A stretch of DNA of 13,765 nt, taken from assembly GCA_902783815.1 (NCBI GenBank), contig CACZSM010000110.1, positions 1 through 13,765 on the forward strand, written 5' to 3'. Below the pieces are notes generated by a model, which worked only from the letters and a program-made list of their open reading frames with translations, was not told the origin of the DNA and ran no database searches. The position numbers were made by a program, and so were the translations under genes. Shown here piece by piece: positions 6,653-13,670 of the stretch (position 1 is its first letter; each line of letters opens with the position of its first letter). This DNA is from an uncultured Ruminococcus sp. Lineage in GTDB: Bacteria; Bacillota; Clostridia; Oscillospirales; Acutalibacteraceae.

Positions 6653-7558
6653 TTGAATACATCGGATATTTTTAATTTTTTGAAGCCTAAAAATGAACTT
6701 GAAACTCAGGGAACAGAAGCAGAACCGGAAAATCGTCCGAGGATCCCTGATGAGCTTTGGGTAAAATGCCCGGTATGTAAAATACCAGTGCTATCCTCTG
6801 ACCTGGAGGAGAACTTTAAGGTCTGCCCGAAATGCGGATACCATTTCAGGATAGCAGCAAGGCAAAGAATAGAATTGACTGTCGATGAGGGCAGCTTTGA
6901 GGAATTTGATGCAGGGTTGATGTCAACAAATGTGATAGACTTCCCGGATTATACAAGAAAGCTGAAAAATGCAAAGCTGAACAGCGGTGAAAATGAATCC
7001 GTTATAACCGGTATTGCATCTGTCGGCGGATATAAGACAGTAATTGCAGTGATGAATTCGGAATTCATGATGGGTTCTATGGGAACTGTTACGGGTGAAA
7101 AGGTCGCAAGAGCTTTTGAATATGCTACCGAAAACAGACTTCCGGTGATCGTGTTTACAGTGTCCGGCGGCGCAAGAATGCAGGAGGGGATTTTGTCTCT
7201 GATGCAGATGGCTAAAACAAGCGGCGCAGTAAAATATCACAGCGATGCCGGTCTGCTGTATATTACTGTCCTTACTGACCCTACAACCGGCGGCGTTACT
7301 GCCAGCTTCGCTATGGAGGGCGATATAATACTTTCTGAGCCAAAGGCTCTTATAGCTTTTGCCGGTCCGAGGGTAATTGAACAGACAATAAGACAAAAAC
7401 TGCCAAAGGATTTTCAGTCTGCGGAATTCCTGCTTGAAAAGGGATTCATTGATGCAGTTGTCCCAAGAGGAAAGCTGAAAGATACCCTTACAAGACTACT
7501 GGCGCTTCATGGCGCAGAAAAAACTGATGGGGAGGCGGCAGATAATGAGCGCAATTGA
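6653..7558 (+). CDS. accD: Acetyl-CoA carboxylase carboxyltransferase beta subunit (AccD)
   Basis: With AccA, transfers the carboxyl group from biotin to acetyl-CoA to make malonyl-CoA. The 301-residue protein starts with a variable region and then a four-cysteine zinc ribbon (Cys39, Cys42, Cys58, Cys61), followed by a crotonase-fold transferase domain with SGGARMQEG at 171-179, QMAKTSGAV, LTDPTTGGVTASFA and FAGPRVIEQTIR. The start is uncertain: TTG 6653 is the only usual start codon in frame between the upstream stop (6623-6625) and the zinc ribbon, but the nearest GGAG (6634-6637) is 15 nt away. A 60-nt gap separates it from accC. The reading frame overlaps accA by 14 nt, which fits coupled production of the alpha and beta subunits. 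Confidence 0.93.
   Translation: MNTSDIFNFLKPKNELETQGTEAEPENRPRIPDELWVKCPVCKIPVLSSDLEENFKVCPKCGYHFRIAARQRIELTVDEGSFEEFDAGLMSTNVIDFPDYTRKLKNAKLNSGENESVITGIASVGGYKTVIAVMNSEFMMGSMGTVTGEKVARAFEYATENRLPVIVFTVSGGARMQEGILSLMQMAKTSGAVKYHSDAGLLYITVLTDPTTGGVTASFAMEGDIILSEPKALIAFAGPRVIEQTIRQKLPKDFQSAEFLLEKGFIDAVVPRGKLKDTLTRLLALHGAEKTDGEAADNERN
7529..7535 (+). promoter_or_regulatory. Shine-Dalgarno deciding the accA start
   Basis: GGGGAGG inside the accD coding end, 9 nt before ATG 7545. Upstream in-frame ATGs at 7509 and 7527 lack such a site. Confidence 0.8.
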
Positions 7559-8315
7559 TTGTGTAAATGCGGCAAGATCAAATGATCGTCCGACTGCCGT
7601 TGACTACATTACAAGAATATTCGGAGATTCCTTCTTCGAGCTTCACGGCGACAGACGATTTGCAGATGATAAGGCTGTTATCGGAGGTATAGCATCTCTT
7701 GACGGTATGCCGCTTACTGTAATAGGTCTGGAAAAGGGACGGAACCTTAAGGAGAGAATGGAAAGAAACTTCGGTTCGGCTCATCCGGAGGGCTACAGAA
7801 AGGCTCTCAGACTTATGAAACAGGCTGAGAAATTCCACCGTCCGGTGATATGCTTTGTGGATACATCCGGAGCATATTGCGGTATCGGCGCTGAGGAAAG
7901 AGGACAGGGTCAGGCTATTGCTGAGAATCTTATGGAAATGATGACTCTTAAAACTCCTGTGCTGTCGATCCTTATAGGAGAGGGCGGAAGCGGCGGCGCT
8001 CTGGCACTTGCTGTTGCCGATGAGGTATGGATGCTTGAAAATGCTATATATTCGGTAATATCACCGGAGGGCTGCGCAAGTATCCTGTGGAAAGACTCTA
8101 CTAAAACAGCTGAGGCTTCTGAGTGCCTGAAACTGACATCAAAGGATCTGTTCAAGCTCGGTGTCATAGAGAGGATAATAAGAGAACCTAAGACCGTTGA
8201 CAGCGTGATGTTCGACAGTCTGAAAAATCTGATAGCTCAGACATTCAAAAAGCTGAACGCTTATGATACTGAAACTTTACTGGAAAGAAGATATGATCGT
8301 TTCAGAAAATTCTGA
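7545..8315 (+). CDS. accA: Acetyl-CoA carboxylase carboxyltransferase alpha subunit (AccA), short form
   Basis: Partner of AccD in the carboxyltransferase. The 256-residue protein begins just before the RPTAVDYITRIF segment and has HGDRRFADDKAVIGGIA (34-50), PEGYRKALRLM (81-91), FVDTSGAYCGIGAEERGQ (104-121), GEGGSGGALALAVAD (145-159) and SVISPEGCASILWK (170-183), the crotonase-fold core. It lacks about 60 N-terminal helical residues present in E. coli AccA (319 residues); the frame upstream gives at most 12 more residues, so this is a genuine short form, as in other Clostridia. Start 7545 is chosen from the GGGGAGG site. It overlaps the accD end by 14 nt and closes the fatty-acid block; trmL follows 17 nt later with no terminator. 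Confidence 0.94.
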   Translation: MSAIDCVNAARSNDRPTAVDYITRIFGDSFFELHGDRRFADDKAVIGGIASLDGMPLTVIGLEKGRNLKERMERNFGSAHPEGYRKALRLMKQAEKFHRPVICFVDTSGAYCGIGAEERGQGQAIAENLMEMMTLKTPVLSILIGEGGSGGALALAVADEVWMLENAIYSVISPEGCASILWKDSTKTAEASECLKLTSKDLFKLGVIERIIREPKTVDSVMFDSLKNLIAQTFKKLNAYDTETLLERRYDRFRKF

Positions 8316-8332
8316 GACAAAAAAGGAATAAT

Positions 8333-8851
8333 ATGGCAACATTGAATATTGTACTTGTAGAACCGGAAATACCGCAAAATACAGGAAATATCGCCCGTAC
8401 CTGTGCGGCTACGGGCGCTGTTCTTCATATAGTGAAGCCAATGGGATTTGAGCCGACGGATAAGTCGCTGAAAAGGGCAGGGCTTGATTACTGGCACCTG
8501 CTTGATATTTTCTATTACGAAAATATGAGCGACTTTTTCAGTAAAACAAAGGGCGGCAGATATTACTACTTCTCAACAAAAGCACCGAGGAAATATACGG
8601 ATGTTTCATATCCTCATAATTGCTACATAATATTCGGAAAGGAAACAAAAGGACTTCCGGAAAAGCTGCTGCATGATAATCCGAGAACAACTGTACGCAT
8701 ACCAATGGTAAGCGATGCAAGAAGTCTGAATTTGTCTAATTCAGTGGCAATAGCCGCATATGAGATACTGCGTCAGTGGAAATATCCTAAGCTGAAAAAC
8801 AGCGGAAGGCTCAATAATTTTGACTGGAAAAATTTTAAATTCAAGGGATAG
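8333..8851 (+). CDS. trmL: tRNA (cytidine/uridine-34-2'-O)-methyltransferase, TrmL-type SPOUT enzyme
   Basis: SAM-dependent SPOUT-class (knotted) methyltransferase. E. coli TrmL methylates the 2'-O of the wobble nucleotide of two tRNA-Leu isoacceptors. The 172-residue protein begins LNIVLVEPEIPQNTGNIAR (4-22), with the family's PEIPQNTGNIAR segment. It also has the MGF and LKRAGLDYW segments (37-54), IIFGKETKGLP (99-109) and the C-terminal knot motif RIPMVSDARSLNLSNSVAIAAYE (123-143). A short C-terminal extension (about 150-172) is rich in Lys and Asn. An AAAAGGA site lies 5 nt before the ATG. It follows accA by 17 nt and is probably cotranscribed. Target specificity in this organism is inferred by family; other small SpoU proteins are less likely given the size and N-terminus. 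Confidence 0.9.
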   Translation: MATLNIVLVEPEIPQNTGNIARTCAATGAVLHIVKPMGFEPTDKSLKRAGLDYWHLLDIFYYENMSDFFSKTKGGRYYYFSTKAPRKYTDVSYPHNCYIIFGKETKGLPEKLLHDNPRTTVRIPMVSDARSLNLSNSVAIAAYEILRQWKYPKLKNSGRLNNFDWKNFKFKG

Positions 8852-8878
8852 GAAAAAGGAAAAAACAGGAGAGATCAA

Positions 8879-10483
8879 ATGATAACAGTAAGCAATGTAA
8901 GTGTGAATTTCAGCGGTACGCCGCTGTTTTCTGATGTTGACCTGAAATTGACGGACAATAACTGCTATGGCATAATCGGCGCAAACGGCGCAGGTAAATC
9001 TACTTTTCTGAAAGTGCTTTCAGGAGAACTTGAACCGACTAAGGGAGAGGTGATTATCCCTGAAAATACAAGGATGTCAGTGCTTAAACAGGATCATTTT
9101 GCTTTCGATGACTATACAGTTCTTGATACCGTTATCTATGGCAATAAAAGACTTTACGATATAATGAAGGAAAAGGATGCCATCTATATGAAGGAGGACT
9201 TCTCCGAAGAGGATGGTATAAAAGCTTCTGAACTGGAAGCAGAATTCGCAGAGCTTAATGGATGGGAGGCTGAAAGCGATGCCTCAAAGCTCATACAGGG
9301 TCTTGGACTGCCGGAAGAACTGCTGTATCAGCAGATGAGCAGTCTTGCCGGTAATGAAAAGGTCAAGGTGCTGCTTGCTCAGGCGCTTTTCGGCAATCCG
9401 GAAATAATACTCCTCGATGAGCCTACAAATAACCTCGATATAAAGGCTATAGCATGGCTGGAGGACTTTATCCTCGATTATCCGGGAACTGTCATAGTAG
9501 TTTCACATGACAGACACTTCCTTAATACCGTATGTACTCATATGGTGGATATAGATTATAACAAGATAAAAATGTATGTCGGAAACTATGAATTCTGGTA
9601 CGAATCGAGCCAGATGATACAGGCTCTTATCCGTCAGCAGAATAAAAAGACTGAGGAAAAAATAAAAGAACTGCAAACTTTTGTGCAGCGCTTTTCTGCA
9701 AATAAATCTAAATCAAAGCAGGCAACATCAAGAAGAAAACTCCTTGAAAAACTTACAGTAGAGGAAATGCCTGCTTCTTCAAGAAGATACCCCTTCGTCA
9801 GCTTCAGTATGGACAGGGATGTCGGCAAAGAGGTGCTTTATGTTGAGAACCTTTCAAAAACAATAGACGGCGAAAAGGTACTCAATAATGTCAGCTTCCG
9901 TATCGAAAGAACGGATAAGGTGGCATTTCTCTGTGATAATGAGATAGCCGTCACAGCGCTTTTTGAAATACTTATGGGCAATATGGAACCCGATGAGGGT
10001 GTTTTCAAATGGGGCAATACGATCACTGAATCGTACTTCCCGAAGGATAATACAGAATTCTTTGAGGGTAATGACGATACTATTATAGACTGGATAAGAC
10101 AATTCGTCAGGGGAAATGACAATACCGATACATATCTCAGAGGCTTCCTCGGAAGGATGCTTTTCTCCGGAGATGATGTTTTCAAGCCTGTAAAGGTGCT
10201 TTCCGGAGGAGAAAAGGTAAGATGTATGCTTTCAAGAATGATGATGTTCGGCGCAAATGTCCTTGTGCTCGATCAGCCGACAAACCATCTTGACCTTGAA
10301 TCCATAACCGCTGTCAATAAGGGTCTTTCAGCGTTCAAGGGAGTTGTGCTTTTCACATCTCATGACCATGAATTCATATCTACAGTGGCAAACAGGATCA
10401 TAGTTATCGAAAAGGAAGGAATTAAGGATATTACAAGGACTTATGATGAGTACCTTGCGGAAAAATACGATGTTCAGGGGTGA
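8879..10483 (+). CDS. ABC-F family ATP-binding protein (YkpA/YbiT-like) with one degenerate ATP site
   Basis: Soluble protein with two ABC domains and no membrane segment, of the ABC-F class that acts on the ribosome. NBD1 (about 1-245) has Walker A GANGAGKS (34-41), Walker B IILLDEPTNNLD (176-187) with Glu181, and switch His210, but its signature is LAGNE (156-160), not LSGGE. A charged helical linker (about 250-300) corresponds to the tRNA-interaction region. NBD2 (about 318-534) has signature LSGGE (441-445), yet its Walker A reads LCDNEIAVTALF (351-362) without the Lys, and Walker B ends LVLDQPTNHLD with Gln466 in place of the catalytic Glu. FKWG and YFPKDN after the NBD2 P-loop region suggest the YkpA/YbiT group. 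AGGAG lies 7 nt before the ATG. An antibiotic-resistance role is not indicated. Confidence 0.88.
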   Translation: MITVSNVSVNFSGTPLFSDVDLKLTDNNCYGIIGANGAGKSTFLKVLSGELEPTKGEVIIPENTRMSVLKQDHFAFDDYTVLDTVIYGNKRLYDIMKEKDAIYMKEDFSEEDGIKASELEAEFAELNGWEAESDASKLIQGLGLPEELLYQQMSSLAGNEKVKVLLAQALFGNPEIILLDEPTNNLDIKAIAWLEDFILDYPGTVIVVSHDRHFLNTVCTHMVDIDYNKIKMYVGNYEFWYESSQMIQALIRQQNKKTEEKIKELQTFVQRFSANKSKSKQATSRRKLLEKLTVEEMPASSRRYPFVSFSMDRDVGKEVLYVENLSKTIDGEKVLNNVSFRIERTDKVAFLCDNEIAVTALFEILMGNMEPDEGVFKWGNTITESYFPKDNTEFFEGNDDTIIDWIRQFVRGNDNTDTYLRGFLGRMLFSGDDVFKPVKVLSGGEKVRCMLSRMMMFGANVLVLDQPTNHLDLESITAVNKGLSAFKGVVLFTSHDHEFISTVANRIIVIEKEGIKDITRTYDEYLAEKYDVQG

Positions 10484-11193
10484 TCACTACGGATTTCGAC
10501 AGAGCAGATGAGTTCCTGAATCATTATCGCGCACTCGAAGAAGCACTGAATGTCAAATATGGATTTGAGGAAAAAGTATTCGGCAGTGCTATCGTGCGTT
10601 TTATTAATGATAAGGAAAGTAAGCCCTACAGAGAAAAGCTTAATATCTGCCGGGAAATACGGAATCTGCTCTCTCATCATTCTGAGGTGAATGGGGAAAG
10701 AATAGTTGAACCGGCACTATCAATGATAGAATTTCTTGCGGAGGTTACGGCTTATGTCAGCCGACCGCCACTTGCATTGGACAGCGCAACTCATTATGAT
10801 GATATACTGAAAACCTCGCTTTCTCAGAAGGCTCAGACAGTTATGAGAAAAATGGAGCGTCTTGGATTCTCTCATGTGCCTGTAATAGAAAGCGGAGATT
10901 TCCTCGGAGTGTTCAGCGTAAGTACGGTCTTTTCGTATTCTCTCCTGAATGGCATGACTGCTGTGAGCGATGATATGACTATCGGTGATTTCAGGGATTT
11001 TATAGGCTTTGATAAACACTCAACTGAAAAATTCCTTATTGTCGGAAAGGATACAACAATATTTGAGGTGCGTCAGCAGTTCGACAAAAGACGGCGCACA
11101 AAAAGACTTGCGGCAGTATTTATAACAGATAACGGATCATCAGAGGGAAGAATTCTTGGTATGCTGACTCCGTGGGATGTTATCAACAATTGA
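10480..11193 (+). CDS. Putative HEPN-like domain fused to a CBS pair
   Basis: I do not recognise this as a named gene. The 237-residue protein appears to have an all-helical N-terminal part (about 6-94) containing REIRNLLSHH at 58-67; Arg61 and His66 form an R-x4-H arrangement like that of HEPN-family RNases. The rest (about 95-237) looks like two CBS units, including SHVPVIESGDFLGVFSVSTV (131-150) and AAVFITDNGS...ILGMLTPWDVI (211-235). CBS pairs usually bind adenine nucleotides or SAM, so a nucleotide-controlled activity is possible but unproven. The GTG start overlaps the ABC-F stop as GTGA (10480-10483), and no other start is in frame nearby, so translation is probably coupled. The N-terminal part could be a non-catalytic helical domain; the CBS call is more secure than the HEPN call. 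Confidence 0.72.
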   Translation: MITTDFDRADEFLNHYRALEEALNVKYGFEEKVFGSAIVRFINDKESKPYREKLNICREIRNLLSHHSEVNGERIVEPALSMIEFLAEVTAYVSRPPLALDSATHYDDILKTSLSQKAQTVMRKMERLGFSHVPVIESGDFLGVFSVSTVFSYSLLNGMTAVSDDMTIGDFRDFIGFDKHSTEKFLIVGKDTTIFEVRQQFDKRRRTKRLAAVFITDNGSSEGRILGMLTPWDVINN

Positions 11194-11208
11194 CTGGATG
11201 TGTGAAAA

Positions 11209-12291
11209 ATGAAAAAGGTAATGGCTGCAATGAGCGGCGGAGTAGATAGTTCAGTGGCTGCTGCGGTACTCAGCCGTGAATATGATGTGACCGGCGTTAC
11301 TATGCGGCTCTTTACAAATGATGATATAGATGCTCCTGCGGAGAAAAGCTGTTGTTCGCTGGATGATGTTGAGGATGCAAGAAGCGCTGCAAACAGGCTT
11401 GGGCTTGATTTCTATGTACTGAAATTCGGCGAGCAGTTCAGAAAATGCGTAATGGAAAGATTCGCAGAGTCATATATTAACGGACTGACGCCTAATCCGT
11501 GTATAGAATGTAACCGCTATCTTAAATTCGGAGCGCTGCTCGAAAGAGCAAGAATACTTGGTTTTGACTATATCGCTACAGGACATTATGTTCGCAGAAG
11601 ATATGATGAAAAAACAGGCAGGTATCAGCTTCTAAAAGGAGTTGACGGCTCAAAGGATCAGAGTTATGTTCTGTATGGTATGACGCAGGATCAGCTTGCA
11701 GGAACATTATTTCCCCTTGGTGATATGACAAAGGAAGAAGTAAGGAATATTGCAAGAGAGAATGGTCTGCTGAATTCGGAAAAGCCGGACAGTCAGGATA
11801 TTTGCTTTGTACCTGACGGCGACTATGCGGCGTTTATAGAGAAATTTACGGGACAAACCTTTCCCGGCGGCGATTTTATAGATATGAATGGTAATGCGCT
11901 TGGCAGACACAGGGGAATTATAAGATATACTATCGGACAACGAAAGGGACTTGGAATTGCTCTTGGAAAGCCGGCATATGTGGTCGCAAAGGATATTGAA
12001 AAAAATACTGTAACACTTGGAGATAATGATGATCTTTTCAGTGATACAGCTTATGCGGAGAATGTAAACTGGCTGAGTATTGAATGTCCGGAAAAGCCTG
12101 TAAGGGTGGCTGCGAGGGTAAGGTATAATCAGAAGGAGCAGCCGGGAACACTTTATCCTATCGGTGAGAACTGTATAAAAGTAGTGTTCGACAAGCCTCA
12201 GAGGGCAATAACTCCCGGACAGGCGCTCGTTTGCTACGATTCGGATATTCTGATCTGCGGCGGTGAAGTTAAGCTGTATGATCCGCATTAA
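11209..12291 (+). CDS. mnmA: tRNA-specific 2-thiouridylase (MnmA)
   Basis: ATP-dependent enzyme that puts sulfur on U34 of tRNA-Lys, Glu and Gln, using sulfur delivered from a cysteine desulfurase. The 360-residue protein has the PP-loop SGGVDSSV (9-16), Cys98 in NPCIECN (96-102), the second catalytic Cys199 in SQDICFVPDGDY, the TGHYVRR (124-130) and KDQSYVLYGMTQDQL (149-163) segments, and the C-terminal TIGQRKGLGIA region (241-251) followed by the beta-barrel domain. An adjacent CysCys pair at 48-49 (SCCSLDDVEDA) is also present. The ATG is 15 nt after the HEPN/CBS gene with only a weak GGATG ribosome site, so coupling to upstream translation is likely. No sulfur-transfer gene is next to it in this window. 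Confidence 0.95.
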   Translation: MKKVMAAMSGGVDSSVAAAVLSREYDVTGVTMRLFTNDDIDAPAEKSCCSLDDVEDARSAANRLGLDFYVLKFGEQFRKCVMERFAESYINGLTPNPCIECNRYLKFGALLERARILGFDYIATGHYVRRRYDEKTGRYQLLKGVDGSKDQSYVLYGMTQDQLAGTLFPLGDMTKEEVRNIARENGLLNSEKPDSQDICFVPDGDYAAFIEKFTGQTFPGGDFIDMNGNALGRHRGIIRYTIGQRKGLGIALGKPAYVVAKDIEKNTVTLGDNDDLFSDTAYAENVNWLSIECPEKPVRVAARVRYNQKEQPGTLYPIGENCIKVVFDKPQRAITPGQALVCYDSDILICGGEVKLYDPH

Positions 12292-12318
12292 TTGATAAAG
12301 AAAAATTGACAGTATAGT
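12292..12318 (+). promoter_or_regulatory. Possible promoter before the AI-2E family gene
   Basis: TTGATA (12292-12297) and TATAGT (12313-12318) each differ by one base from consensus, but the spacer is only 15 bp. An alternative is TTGACA (12306-12311) with GTATAT (12331-12336) at 19 bp. Both spacings are poor. The 77-nt gap here is the longest between genes after fabH, which makes a secondary start plausible. Confidence 0.3.
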
Positions 12319-12323
12319 AAGTG

Positions 12324-12356
12324 CAGACAGGTATATCTGTTGTGTGCAGCTGTCTG
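12324..12356 (+). other. Inverted repeat abutting the ribosome site of the AI-2E gene
   Basis: CAGACAG (12324-12330) and CTGTCTG (12350-12356) make a 7-bp stem around a 19-nt loop, and the last base is the first G of the GGAGGG site. A competing shorter pairing ACAG/CTGT (12327-12340) exists. No T-run, so not a terminator of mnmA. It could tune translation, but a stem this short could be chance. Confidence 0.3.
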
Positions 12357-12361
12357 GAGGG
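12356..12361 (+). promoter_or_regulatory. Shine-Dalgarno deciding the AI-2E gene start
   Basis: GGAGGG lies 7 nt before ATG 12369, selecting it over the GTG at 12321 that opens the longer frame. Confidence 0.8.
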
Positions 12362-12368
12362 TTGTTTC

Positions 12369-13670
12369 ATGAATATGGACAGGAAAAGAATAGAACAAAT
12401 ACTGCTTATCGGAACCTTCTTTATTCTGCTGTATCTCGGCTTGCAGAATATGGATGTTGTGGTGAATTTCCTCAACTGGCTGTTCGGGGTTCTGATGCCG
12501 TTTATAATCGCTATGTGCTGTACATTCTTTTTGAATGTTCCGCTTAAAGCGATTGAAAAGCGTTTGTTTCGTCCGAAAAATGGAAAACCAGTCAAACCTT
12601 TTTATGAGAAAATACGCAGACCAGTTGCGCTTGCCCTTTCGGTAACAATTTTTATTTTCATTATTGCTGTTTTCCTCATTATTATAATTCCGGAAATAGG
12701 AAAAAGTCTTAATACGCTGGCAGCGGCATTTCCTGGAGCAGTTGAGCATTTCCGTGAATGGCTTACAGAACTGAGTGAGAACAATGAAATAATCCGTAAC
12801 TTTACCGATAATTTCAAATGGGAAGATGCTACAAAATATGTTACCGGTTTCTTACAGAACGATGCTGCCGGACTGGTAAGCTATGCAATGTCTATGGTGT
12901 CATCTATAGTAGGAGTAGCTATCAATATCTTCCTCGGAATAGTGCTTTCAATATATACGCTCTCTAAAAAAGAAGTAATTGCTGCAAGTACAAAAAAGCT
13001 GATTTATGCTCTGCTTCCTATGAAGGCGGCTGATTTTATCGTAGAGCTTGGAGTAATGACAAACAGATCTTTCTATAAGAGCATTACAGGACAAATGATG
13101 GAATGTGTCATTCTCGGAAGTCTTACGGCTTTGGGTATGGTAATATTCGGATTCCCGTATGCGGCTCTTATCGGAGTTATGGTGGCTATTCTTTCATGGA
13201 TACCTATGTTCGGCGTTGGCATTGGCGCGGCTATCGGCGCACTGTTTATTTTGACTGTAAATCCTGTGCAGGCAATATGGTTCATTTTATATATGGTTTG
13301 CTTACAGCAAATAGAAGGTAATCTCATATTTCCAAGAGTCGTGGGAAATAATATGGGTCTGCCGCCAATAATGCTTATCTCGGCTATCGTACTGTTCAGT
13401 AATTTCTTTGGTATAGTCGGACTTCTCGTAAGTGGTGTAGTTACATCAGTTATTTATACCCTCGTAAGAAGACTTGTTTTCAATAAGCTGAGAGAAAAGA
13501 ATATTCCACGCAGTAAGTATGCTGTAAGGAAAAGAACGGATGAACTCAGACTGTACAAAATGATCTCGGATTCCAATAAAAAACTGACATTCCATATTCC
13601 TGAAAAGATCGTTGAAAGATTCAAAAAGAATACGGGAAAGAAAAGTGTCAATAAAAAATCATCTGAATAA
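12369..13670 (+). CDS. AI-2E (DUF20/YtvI-type) family membrane protein
   Basis: Polytopic inner-membrane protein of the family that includes TqsA, PerM and YtvI, proposed exporters or ion-coupled carriers; the substrate here is unknown. The 433-residue protein has hydrophobic segments at about 10-26, 36-57, 86-108, 172-198, 242-275, 282-297, 300-314 and 333-368, with a large amphipathic soluble stretch at about 109-170 between the third and fourth. The family signature QQIEGNLIFPRVVGNNMGLPP is at 313-333. The C-terminus from about 369 is a long, very basic cytoplasmic tail ending in Lys- and Ser-rich residues. It is 77 nt after mnmA and is the last gene in the window, with no convincing terminator after it. 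Quorum-signal export should not be assumed from the family name. Confidence 0.88.
   Translation: MNMDRKRIEQILLIGTFFILLYLGLQNMDVVVNFLNWLFGVLMPFIIAMCCTFFLNVPLKAIEKRLFRPKNGKPVKPFYEKIRRPVALALSVTIFIFIIAVFLIIIIPEIGKSLNTLAAAFPGAVEHFREWLTELSENNEIIRNFTDNFKWEDATKYVTGFLQNDAAGLVSYAMSMVSSIVGVAINIFLGIVLSIYTLSKKEVIAASTKKLIYALLPMKAADFIVELGVMTNRSFYKSITGQMMECVILGSLTALGMVIFGFPYAALIGVMVAILSWIPMFGVGIGAAIGALFILTVNPVQAIWFILYMVCLQQIEGNLIFPRVVGNNMGLPPIMLISAIVLFSNFFGIVGLLVSGVVTSVIYTLVRRLVFNKLREKNIPRSKYAVRKRTDELRLYKMISDSNKKLTFHIPEKIVERFKKNTGKKSVNKKSSE

Noticed and set aside
7509..7544. Longer AccA from ATG 7509 or 7527
   Set aside because: Neither has a good ribosome site, whereas GGGGAGG precedes 7545; the extra residues do not resemble AccA.
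12344..12547. A 67-codon + strand ORF overlapping the start of the AI-2E gene
   Set aside because: It is out of frame with a clear membrane protein that has its own ribosome site, and its translation shows no domain.
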